From: Alphaproteobacteria bacterium
GTDB taxonomy: Bacteria; Pseudomonadota; Alphaproteobacteria; Micavibrionales; Micavibrionaceae
Assembly: GCA_016763095.1 (NCBI GenBank)
Contig: JAESUK010000026.1
Span: 1-13,245 of the forward strand
Length of the DNA stretch: 13,245 nucleotides
Reading direction: 5' to 3'
The position numbers and the translations under genes were made by a program. The notes under the pieces are model-generated. The model saw only the letters and a program-made list of their open reading frames with translations, made no database searches and had not been told where the DNA came from. Shown here in pieces: positions 6,602 through 13,245 of the stretch; position 1 is the stretch's first letter, and each line of letters begins with the position of its first letter.

Positions 6602-6696
6602 AATTCAATTCCCGTATATACCATTCTTGCTATTAACATAATTATAAACCATAACCCATTAACAAAATTTAAATAAAATCCTAAATAATTTACCAT
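6598..6696 (-). CDS. Possible 32-residue hydrophobic peptide
   Basis: A short reading frame fills the 102-bp AT-rich gap between two machinery genes. ATG 6696 lies 7 nt after the upstream stop, and the TGA (6598-6600) overlaps the GTG start of the next gene as GTGA, the classic 4-nt coupling overlap. The peptide is one hydrophobic stretch (about residues 4-27, including FYLNFVNGLWFIIMLIA) with a single Arg and a C-terminal GIEL, so it could be a single-span membrane peptide. There is no clear Shine-Dalgarno; translation would depend on reinitiation. Codons are very AT-rich. No homologue is recognised, and a chance frame in a promoter-bearing spacer is a real alternative. Confidence 0.33.
   Translation of the reverse strand: MVNYLGFYLNFVNGLWFIIMLIARMVYTGIEL
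6641..6646 (-). promoter_or_regulatory. Perfect TATAAT box in the AT-rich spacer, possible internal promoter
   Basis: The minus strand reads TATAAT at 6641-6646 inside the only sizeable spacer of the operon's distal half, with transcription predicted to start near 6634. No good -35 box is seen at 16-18 bp (the region reads AATTTTG). If active it would give extra transcripts for the GspM/PilO-like gene and the pilins. AT-rich DNA often holds this hexamer by chance. Confidence 0.25.
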
Positions 6697-6703
6697 GTAT
6701 CAC

Positions 6704-7774
6704 TTACTTTGTACCCCGAATTCGTATCCGCCCATCCTTTGAAGGCTTATCTTCAACGATGCTTGCTCGAAGCTTTGGGTTTTTCGTAGTCGAAAATGCA
6801 GGAGGAACAAACGCTTCCCAACTTACTTTACCCTTAGAGATCGTGTACTTAAGAAGCGTTCCATCAATCTTATAGAGCTCATCCAGTAATTGCTGAACAC
6901 GAATATTGTGGGTGATAATATCACTCTGCATAGCCTTATAAGAATCTTCGATAAGCGTATTTGATGCTTTTTTTGTCTCTCTTGTTACTTTATCAAGGCT
7001 GTTTTGCGTAAAGAAAAGAGAAATATTTGAGAAAAGAAGAATAGAAAGCAACAAACACGAGATCGCAACACCACTTAGAACGAGGGTTCGTATAACGCCT
7101 CTCGCAAGTTTCTCTGTTTTTAATTGTCTGTTTTTCCACTCAATAACGTATGGATTGTCTCGCCCAATTGTCACAAAGTTTGTGTCCATACTTTGAACTT
7201 TTGGCAGGATGGTTCTACTTGCACCAATGAAGAGCTGTACACGACCTGTTTCTTCACTCCATCTGAGCGCCGCGGCACTCGCATCTTGTTCATAAATATA
7301 TACGGTTTGTTTGTCAATAAAGTCGGGATTTCCAGGAAGCGCTGTAACAATAGGACACCAGCTATCAGGGGCAGATGCCAACGAAGCCGAAGGTGTTGCA
7401 AGGTAGGTGATTTTGTCGTTTGCGAGGTCAACAGAGTAAGTGAAATTTACTTTTTCTGTTGCGCATGCCTGTGATGCGGCGTTCCATACAGTTTCAGCTT
7501 CCATACCGACAACATAAGGCACTTCACCTGCAATAAGTTCAACAGGAAGAAACGGAGACAAATCTTCTTTAAAGTCACTGAGCTCACCCGCAATATAATC
7601 AGATATACCAGCTTTTGGTGTACGCGTTTGACGTGCCTCAGGGGACTCTTCTTCTATCGTCTCTGTCATTTCTGGTGCGCGCATAGGTTTGTCTTGAGAA
7701 GGTTTTTTCCCAATTTTGGCTATAAGAACTTTTAATTTATCAGTAATTAATTGTTGTTTTGAAATTGTGGTCAT
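6704..7774 (-). CDS. Bitopic inner-membrane assembly protein, GspL/PilO-like
   Basis: This 356-residue protein has a charged N-terminus (1-55), a cytoplasmic domain (about 56-222) and a single membrane helix (about 227-255, ending LLLSILLFSNISLFF). A coiled-coil-like segment follows (about 257-300), then a small C-terminal periplasmic domain (about 300-356). A cytoplasmic domain, one span, a coiled coil and a small periplasmic domain is the GspL layout, also seen for PilO-type proteins of R64-like type IVb pilus systems. Such proteins tie the ATPase to the periplasmic alignment complex. No actin-like motif typical of GspL is evident, so the family call is structural inference. Cys104 and Cys140 lie in the cytoplasmic part. 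The ATG overlaps the stop of the GspF-like gene by one base (TAATG), indicating translational coupling. Confidence 0.6.
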   Translation of the reverse strand: MTTISKQQLITDKLKVLIAKIGKKPSQDKPMRAPEMTETIEEESPEARQTRTPKAGISDYIAGELSDFKEDLSPFLPVELIAGEVPYVVGMEAETVWNAASQACATEKVNFTYSVDLANDKITYLATPSASLASAPDSWCPIVTALPGNPDFIDKQTVYIYEQDASAAALRWSEETGRVQLFIGASRTILPKVQSMDTNFVTIGRDNPYVIEWKNRQLKTEKLARGVIRTLVLSGVAISCLLLSILLFSNISLFFTQNSLDKVTRETKKASNTLIEDSYKAMQSDIITHNIRVQQLLDELYKIDGTLLKYTISKGKVSWEAFVPPAFSTTKNPKLRASIVEDKPSKDGRIRIRGTK

Positions 7775-8994
7775 TACATTGCACCTTCCAGAAGTCCACC
7801 CATCATACTATCCATACTCATATTCATAACTGTTAACGCATAAATTGCACTCCCGAAGGCAAGTGCTAAGTAAAGTCCTGTCAGAACAAAAGCGAGCCAA
7901 ACGATGAGTTTGTGTTTTGTCTTTGAAGACTGCGTCCGCATTTCTGCAATCGCAATCATGATTGTAGCAACCTGATCCAAGTCAGACAAGGTCGCAAGCT
8001 CTAATCTTTCTGCTTTTGTAAGGGGTGGTTTATCAAGTGCTGTTCCCAAGCTAATTCCCCGAGACAGCATTTCCTTGGCATCTGACCAATATAGGGAAAC
8101 TTCAGGTACAGATGTTGCGTTTGAAGATTCTTCGAGCGTATCACTGATCGGCACATGCCCTTGAAGCATTCGCGCGGCGGCAGCCATAGAATCAGAGAAC
8201 CCTAAATCTCGCAAATACCCACCAATTAACGGAATTTTCCGAACAATACGCGCGGTCGGCCAATCTGTTTTACCTCTGTTCAAGATAAAGGAGAAAACTG
8301 CCCATGCCATAAAAGCACCCATCGCAAATGCGAAGTAAATCAGTACATTCCATGTTAATTCTAAATTTCCGACAACATTGTTAAATTTTTCAAGCTCGTC
8401 AGGGTCCGTTGGTGCATTTCCTTTAAACCACTCAATCACCATACCTTTTCCCCAAAAGAGGGATTGCACAATGGTGAACACATCAAAACCAAGCCATGCC
8501 ATGGTTCCCATGATCGCCTGATTGTTCTTGCGCTTTTGTGTGATTGAATGGATGGCGTGCGGGATACCCTCAGCCAATTTGTTGGCACGTTCGCTTGCAG
8601 AGAGAATAGAGAGAGTCCCATGGTCAAAAATATTAAGAGATTTAAGTGCGTCAATAACGCCTAATCCTCTTGAGAGGGCTTCGCGCGCGGGGGCTAGAAT
8701 GTTTTGTCTGCGTGGGTTTGTCTCGGATTCAATCATGTTCCAAAAGGCAACGCCTGGTGATGTTGCTGTTGATCTAAACTGAATACCGCGTAAAAGTTGA
8801 ACTTGCCACCATGTAGAGCGTGCTAAAATACGCTCTAAAGGTGTGCGTTCATGGGGGCGGATGCTCAGAACATGCCCTCCCATTTTTTGAACAGCATTAC
8901 GAACATCATGGCGTGTAGGAAGGTAGAAGGATTCCTCTTGTGTGCGGACTCCATTTCTTGTTGCAAATGCTATTTCAACGATCCATTGTTGCAT
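7774..8994 (-). CDS. Type II secretion/type IV pilus platform protein, GspF/PilC/PilR family
   Basis: This 406-residue protein is the polytopic inner-membrane platform on which the assembly ATPase acts. It shows the two-lobe GspF organisation: a first cytoplasmic domain (about 70-158), helices at about 161-181 and 213-238, a second cytoplasmic domain (about 255-360) and a last helix at 363-388. The boundary motif RKIPLIGGYLRDLGFSDSM (252-270) matches the family's typical P(L/I)xGxxxxxxxxxxF pattern at the start of lobe 2. GISLGTAL (313-320) matches the conserved G-x-L/S region, and its first-lobe equivalent is GLGVIDAL (110-117). AGGAG lies about 12 nt upstream of ATG 8994, a long spacing. 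The ATPase gene ends 23 bp before. The length fits the family and all parts appear present. Confidence 0.88.
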   Translation of the reverse strand: MQQWIVEIAFATRNGVRTQEESFYLPTRHDVRNAVQKMGGHVLSIRPHERTPLERILARSTWWQVQLLRGIQFRSTATSPGVAFWNMIESETNPRRQNILAPAREALSRGLGVIDALKSLNIFDHGTLSILSASERANKLAEGIPHAIHSITQKRKNNQAIMGTMAWLGFDVFTIVQSLFWGKGMVIEWFKGNAPTDPDELEKFNNVVGNLELTWNVLIYFAFAMGAFMAWAVFSFILNRGKTDWPTARIVRKIPLIGGYLRDLGFSDSMAAAARMLQGHVPISDTLEESSNATSVPEVSLYWSDAKEMLSRGISLGTALDKPPLTKAERLELATLSDLDQVATIMIAIAEMRTQSSKTKHKLIVWLAFVLTGLYLALAFGSAIYALTVMNMSMDSMMGGLLEGAM

Positions 8995-9017
8995 GAATTA
9001 TACGTGCTCCTATTCCT

Positions 9018-10802
9018 CTATAGATCCAAGTAAGATATGGCGGATAGAGGGTCAATTTGTCCACTGATGACGAGGTCAATCAACCCATCTTGTCGGGCAT
9101 AGCTTTCTACTCCTTTTTTATTGGCGAGGTCATTGACGTTCGTCATAAGAGCCTTGTAAACATCGTTTCTCTCAGAAGGTCCAAGACCAATCATAAGCGC
9201 ATCAAGCAAGAGTGTTCGTCCTGCAATCCCAGTTCTATTACAGAGTTCACACCCAGAAGAATTATGTCGTCGGATCATTGTCTCTTCTGGAATATTAAAA
9301 ATTTTAAGATCGTTTGCTGCCATAACATCACCAATACGTTCACGGTGGGCGCAAGCTTGGCACAATGTCTTAACAAGGCGTTGGTTAAGAATACATCTCA
9401 CTTGTTGCGCAAGTGTAAAAGTAGAGGATCGTTCTCGATCTGCTGGCATCAATGATTTCAGACGCTCAAAGGTTTGCAATGCGGTGTCGGCATGAACGGT
9501 AGAAATAACGGTATGTCCAGATTCTGCGGCTTTTAGTGCGGTCTCAACGGTATGGCTATCTCGAAGTTCTCCAATGATAATATAATCAGGGTCATGTCGC
9601 ATGGAGGCACGGATCAAATCGGAGAACTCTCCACCAGGCATCCCTGGACGCACTTGCCATTGCGTGGCATAACGGAGCTCATATTCAATCGGGTCTTCAA
9701 TTGTCAAAACATGACGACGTCGACGGTCAATTTCTTGGATACACGCGTACATAGTTGTGGTTTTACCAGACCCTGTAGGACCTGATAGGATAATCAAACC
9801 TCCGCCCCCTTTAATTTCGGGGGAGAGGAGTTTCTGTAAAGTTGCACCAACAGCTTCATGGCGCTTAAAGAGTTCGTTGAAACCACGTAACGCTGCGCGA
9901 TCAAGCAAACGCATCGTAATCTTCTCACCGTCTTGAGCTTGTGGACCCGCAGCCACACGTACATCAATCGTACGACCTTGCCAGACAAAACTAAAACGGC
10001 CATCTTTTGGTGTTACACGGTCACCAAAGTTCATACCTGCATCACGCTTTAAAAGCGTTGTAAGCCGTGCCATTGCATCATTTGGAAGCAAATGCATAGG
10101 AACAATGTCCCCATCAATACGATAGCGTATCCAGTTTGGTGCATCCGGATTATTGTCTTGAACAAGGTGAATATCAGAGGCACGCATTTGCAGTGATTCT
10201 GCAAGCATATCTCGTACAAATTGATTAAGAAGAAGCCCGTTATCGGTGTCCGCAAGCCATTCAGCCAGTGTCTTTTCACAGCGATCCGTAGACAAATCAT
10301 TCACAGCCTGAAGTGTTTTTAACAGCTCTTGGCGATCCCAAACTTCTATTTCAAGTGTTTCAACGTAATAGCCACTACGGTTAGAGGCAGAAATCAAAAG
10401 ATTTTTTTGCTTATCGTTTAACTCGCTTAATGGCGCAACTTTTAGAATTCCATCAGCCAGACCAATGAGGTGAATATTAAGTGGTAACCAGTATTGAACA
10501 GGAAGGTTTGAGCGGAGAGCATCTCCAGTCGCTGTATATTTTGTGCCTTCTTCGTCATCGGCTTTATGGGGAGCCGTTGCACCAGCAAGGTCAAGAAGTT
10601 GCTCAAGGGACATAGATTTCCCTTGGTTAACAAAAAGGTTACGTTCCTTTTGCACCATGTCGAGATAACGTTCACGGCCATCATGCGCGATCAAACGACG
10701 ATCTGGTTCTTTACGGCGATCTACACCATTATAGGAACCAAGATTAATTTTGCGGCGATCTGATTTCTGGGCACGGTCTTTGTTGGGTGTATCATCGTTC
10801 AT
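9018..10802 (-). CDS. Type IV pilus/type II secretion assembly ATPase, GspE/PilB/PilQ family
   Basis: This 594-residue hexameric motor powers subunit extrusion from the inner membrane. The Walker A motif is GPTGSGKTT (341-349), the Asp box TIEDPIEY (367-374), the Walker B region YIIIGELRD (407-415) and the His box HTVISTVHADT (430-440). A tetracysteine zinc motif of the GspE/PilB type is present (Cys481, Cys484, Cys518, Cys521). LPVQYWLPLNIHLIG onward (about 100-168) resembles a reduced T2SSE_N domain. The core starts with RASDIHL (207-213), a family hallmark. The first 48 residues are charged, with three DRR motifs (15-17, 28-30, 34-36). The zinc motif argues for an assembly rather than a retraction (PilT) ATPase. 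The start codon shares one base with the upstream stop (TAATG). Confidence 0.95.
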   Translation of the reverse strand: MNDDTPNKDRAQKSDRRKINLGSYNGVDRRKEPDRRLIAHDGRERYLDMVQKERNLFVNQGKSMSLEQLLDLAGATAPHKADDEEGTKYTATGDALRSNLPVQYWLPLNIHLIGLADGILKVAPLSELNDKQKNLLISASNRSGYYVETLEIEVWDRQELLKTLQAVNDLSTDRCEKTLAEWLADTDNGLLLNQFVRDMLAESLQMRASDIHLVQDNNPDAPNWIRYRIDGDIVPMHLLPNDAMARLTTLLKRDAGMNFGDRVTPKDGRFSFVWQGRTIDVRVAAGPQAQDGEKITMRLLDRAALRGFNELFKRHEAVGATLQKLLSPEIKGGGGLIILSGPTGSGKTTTMYACIQEIDRRRRHVLTIEDPIEYELRYATQWQVRPGMPGGEFSDLIRASMRHDPDYIIIGELRDSHTVETALKAAESGHTVISTVHADTALQTFERLKSLMPADRERSSTFTLAQQVRCILNQRLVKTLCQACAHRERIGDVMAANDLKIFNIPEETMIRRHNSSGCELCNRTGIAGRTLLLDALMIGLGPSERNDVYKALMTNVNDLANKKGVESYARQDGLIDLVISGQIDPLSAISYLDL

Positions 10803-12289
10803 TATTCGCCATCATCACCAGTGGTTGATGTGTTAGAGGAGAGAGAACGGTCAAACAAAAGGTTTATTTTGTCAGCACCATTTTTGAACTCAATTCCTGT
10901 GGCTTTTATTGTAGCTTTCCATTCAACACCACCTAAGACAACAGGAACATCATGCTTAATAATGCGACTTCCTCCTGGTCCAGAAATAATTGCGCTTTTC
11001 GTCGAGTGTGACGTAATAGTAAACCCAGATAAAGAATCTGCTTTTCTGTATTTATTGCGCACGACACCGTTACGCTCAACGATGGCTTGGGAATCTTTGC
11101 TTATGGCACGGTCTGCATCCCCTCGAATAGGGACAACAAGGATACCGCGTGCGCCACTATGTACAATTTGAAGATCGTCAAAAATAGCGCCTTCTCGAAC
11201 AGGTACCCAACGAAGGGTCAACGGACAAGCTTCAATCGGACGAAGTACAGTGCCTTCCTGACATCCTTTACTAAGAACAGAAAGTCCATTATCGGTACCT
11301 GAGAGTTCTATGTTGCTAAGTGTAAGGTCAGCATCTCCAACATTAACCAGAGACAAGGAAATTGAAGCTTCATTTTCAAGCCCAGATTCAAAATCAATTT
11401 CCTCTTGAGAGGAAACAAGTAACCCGCGACCTGGTACGGCGCTCGGAAAAATTGTGGCTGCTTCTGTACTATCAGGTGTGAATTCACCTGTTATAGGAAT
11501 GCTTGCGACTTTTGAAGAGCCAGAATGTTGAATAATAAGGATACCGTCTGCTTTACCCTCTTGCTGTGGCGCCCATGTTATGGTGGCAAGACATGCTTGG
11601 CTTGGGTTTAATCCTTTACAGTCATGGTCAAGTCTATATCCCGATTGTGAAGAGGTGTTAATCGTAACAGAGCTTATCACCAAGGGCTTGGCTGTAACGT
11701 TTCTTAAAATCACGGATTTAATTAAAGGTTGGCTAGAAGAAAGGCTTCCAAAATCAATATCGTTTGGAATAGCTTCAACATCGCTAAGAACATTTTGATT
11801 GTCAGAAGATCCTGCCGCAACATCACCTTTAAGCGTTGTTGTTGTCAGTTGTGAACGCCCATCATGCTGAATAAGCATTTCAACACGCCATGAACCAGTT
11901 TGTAAGCCCTTAACCTGTACAACGATAGGGCATTCTGCGCCACCGGGAAGAGGTTGTCCCGAGCAATCGTTGAGGCTGATTTCCGCAGATACAGTAGAAG
12001 AGGGGTAAAGTTTAATTCCTTTGATATTAACAGGGCGTCCGCCTTCGTTTCTAAATAGAGTAACTGTCTGCCCTGTTGAACCGAGCGTTATCTTTCCGCC
12101 GTCAAATTCTTTTTCCGTTGCAGCCAATCCACCAGCAGCAGAATTCGCAGAGGATCCTGAATTCGGGTCATAAAACCCTGATGAGGCATATCCTAAGCTC
12201 GGGGCTAAACAGCACATTGCAACACAGGACAAAACGAAGAGTTTTGTTGAAATGTTATTCTTACGGTGATTAAGCGGTGTTATCGTCAT
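10802..12289 (-). CDS. Periplasmic protein with three Ig-like repeats and a possible PilP/GspC-like C-terminal domain
   Basis: Starting at ATG 12289 gives 495 residues. A Sec signal peptide (1-35, TKLFVLSCVAMCCLAPSLGYA then cleavage) is followed by a Ser/Asn/Gly-rich spacer. Three tandem beta-sandwich repeats of the choice-of-anchor D / ASPM-SPD2-Hydin type follow (about 66-156, 172-269, 296-391). Each has a Cys pair (109/120, 224/233, 343/355), with I(I/V)xHSG near the end of repeats 2 and 3 and IQHDG in repeat 1. The last 75 residues differ: SGFTITSHSTKSAIISGPGG and a turn at VVLGGVEWKATIKA look like the small beta domain of PilP/GspC, which docks on a secretin N0 domain. That last point is inference. 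The gene lies between secretin and ATPase genes. GTG 12301 is an alternative start; neither has a good ribosome site. Confidence 0.75.
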   Translation of the reverse strand: MTITPLNHRKNNISTKLFVLSCVAMCCLAPSLGYASSGFYDPNSGSSANSAAGGLAATEKEFDGGKITLGSTGQTVTLFRNEGGRPVNIKGIKLYPSSTVSAEISLNDCSGQPLPGGAECPIVVQVKGLQTGSWRVEMLIQHDGRSQLTTTTLKGDVAAGSSDNQNVLSDVEAIPNDIDFGSLSSSQPLIKSVILRNVTAKPLVISSVTINTSSQSGYRLDHDCKGLNPSQACLATITWAPQQEGKADGILIIQHSGSSKVASIPITGEFTPDSTEAATIFPSAVPGRGLLVSSQEEIDFESGLENEASISLSLVNVGDADLTLSNIELSGTDNGLSVLSKGCQEGTVLRPIEACPLTLRWVPVREGAIFDDLQIVHSGARGILVVPIRGDADRAISKDSQAIVERNGVVRNKYRKADSLSGFTITSHSTKSAIISGPGGSRIIKHDVPVVLGGVEWKATIKATGIEFKNGADKINLLFDRSLSSNTSTTGDDGE

Positions 12290-12332
12290 GTTCTGTCTCA
12301 CATCGGTTATCTAATGTATTGCCTCAGTAAAA

Positions 12333-13245
12333 TCAGTGAGAGAATACAGGTCTTACTGGTACATAATCCTCTTCTATGATTTTGATCTCGGGAAGAGGGT
12401 TACCGATAGGCTTTTCTGGTCGATCATTTACTATAATTGGAAGAGGTTTATATTCTTCTAATGGTGGTGTTTTTTTAATAGGCGCAACCTCTGTAATTGG
12501 TTGTGCCAGTGGAACAGAGGACACGCGCTGTTTTGCCATGTCTACTTTGTCAATAAAGGCCTGTGTGGATCTTTGGAGTTGTCTTGCAGACTCTGCGCGG
12601 AGATTCTCGAGTTGTCGTGATGTTGGCGTTGTATATATAATCACACGAGGACGAAGAAGGAACACAAGTTCAACATTGCTTGTTTGGGCGGTACGGCTAG
12701 ATGGGAATATCGGTTCTTGAATACCAGGACCTTCTTTAGAGAAATTATCAATCTCACGCACTAGCCCTGCAATAAGAAGAGAATCCCCTGGGCGGATTCT
12801 AACCTGTGTAGAAAGCTCTCTCTCAGTTGTTTGTGGAAGCTGAACAATTGCATCTGGGTTATCATCGAAGGTGTCGATACTTCTGACTTCTTGAAGAAGA
12901 ATGTCAATGTTCCCATAAACTGTAGCGCTATCCCAACTTGCGGCAATATCGAATGTAAATCCAGTGTCAACAGAGTCTGTGGATGTTGACACTGTAACAG
13001 CACCATCATCTACGGAACGCGTGATTTCAGACACATAGTTTTGTGTGTCAGCAACGCGGAAGCGTGCGCTAGAGCCAGACATTACGGTTACTTGAGGCTG
13101 AGAGATGGTTTTAACCGCGCCATACTCGGAAATGAATTGGAACACATTGCTTCCGTTAAACGCCACACCATTCGTGGTTGGTAGCCCGATACTCACAGGT
13201 GTTCCAAGTGCTGGGCTCGCCGCGCCCGCTAAACTAATGCCAACC
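12333..13245 (-). CDS. Secretin (outer-membrane pore, GspD/PilQ/PilN-type), C-terminal 303 residues; N-terminus off window
   Basis: The minus frame is open to the window edge, so the start lies beyond 13245. Visible features are the secretin C-domain: SQPQVTVMSGSSARFRVAD (from about residue 51), a Ser/Thr/Asp-rich beta region, then RIRPGDSLLIAGLVRE, matching the family's V.xG.t.vigGLi strand, and NVELVFLLRPRVI near the end of the barrel. The usual V(P)xLGxIPxLGxLF lip motif is replaced by GPGIQEPIFPSS, a divergence that recalls type IVb secretins such as PilN/BfpB/TcpC. About 95 residues follow the barrel: a helical stretch (QLENLRAESARQLQRS) and a Pro-rich tail. It forms the outer-membrane channel for the filament encoded downstream. 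Confidence 0.88.
   Translation of the reverse strand, partial: VGISLAGAASPALGTPVSIGLPTTNGVAFNGSNVFQFISEYGAVKTISQPQVTVMSGSSARFRVADTQNYVSEITRSVDDGAVTVSTSTDSVDTGFTFDIAASWDSATVYGNIDILLQEVRSIDTFDDNPDAIVQLPQTTERELSTQVRIRPGDSLLIAGLVREIDNFSKEGPGIQEPIFPSSRTAQTSNVELVFLLRPRVIIYTTPTSRQLENLRAESARQLQRSTQAFIDKVDMAKQRVSSVPLAQPITEVAPIKKTPPLEEYKPLPIIVNDRPEKPIGNPLPEIKIIEEDYVPVRPVFSH

Noticed and set aside
10821..11171. 116-codon plus-strand frame opposite the Ig-repeat gene
   Set aside because: The sense strand encodes clear Ig-like repeats and a signal peptide. The antisense product shows no recognisable features and no ribosome site was noted.
12302..12332. Hairpin or promoter between the secretin and Ig-repeat genes
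   Set aside because: Only a 4-bp CTCA/TGAG pairing and short CAGT repeats are visible, and there is no convincing -10/-35 pair.
1..13245. CRISPR arrays, tRNA/rRNA genes, insertion sequences or attachment sites
   Set aside because: No regularly spaced repeats, cloverleaf-like segments, transposase motifs or terminal inverted repeats were seen. Nearly all the sequence is accounted for by coding genes.

Overview
The window reads as chromosomal DNA of a Gram-negative bacterium, most likely an alphaproteobacterium. It carries sdhC-sdhD-sdhA in that order with proteobacterial-type cytochrome b556 anchors, and a secretin plus GspE/GspF-type filament machinery. Base composition looks moderate (mid-40s % G+C by eye, not computed). 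The lineage is an inference from gene content and protein style. There are no rRNA or tRNA genes, no IS elements and no CRISPR array, and the window is almost entirely coding.

Region 1 (1-2588, minus strand) runs from an aspartate-semialdehyde dehydrogenase homologue into sdhC, sdhD and the first 245 codons of sdhA, which leaves the window at base 1. The ASADH homologue has lost its catalytic Cys (now Ser121) and several other active-site residues, so it is probably not a working ASADH. A 60-bp divergent intergenic region (2589-2648) with candidate back-to-back promoters and a 13-bp perfect dyad separates it from region 2.

Region 2 (2649-4553, plus strand) is one gene for a soluble hybrid histidine kinase: HisKA, HATPase_c, two receiver domains and an Hpt domain. 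All phospho-acceptor residues are intact and there is no sensor domain.

Region 3 (4554-13245, minus strand) is a compact operon for a divergent type IV pilus / type II secretion-like machine. In transcription order it holds: a secretin (its start lies off the window); a periplasmic protein with three Ig-like (choice-of-anchor D type) repeats and a possible PilP/GspC-like C-terminal domain; a GspE/PilB/PilQ-type ATPase; a GspF/PilC/PilR-type membrane platform protein; a bitopic GspL/PilO-like protein; a possible 32-residue hydrophobic peptide; a small GspM/PilO-like bitopic protein; and two pilin-like proteins without the usual Glu at +5. Tight TAATG and GTGA overlaps link the machinery genes. 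The two pilin genes have strong Shine-Dalgarno sites, and a terminator-like hairpin lies between them.

The most interesting content is region 3: a full envelope-spanning set (outer-membrane pore, connector, motor, platform, alignment proteins, filament subunits) whose parts are recognisable by fold but far from the textbook T4aP, T2SS or Tad sets. The last pilin gene abuts the kinase stop codon with no gap, so the signalling gene and the filament operon converge.
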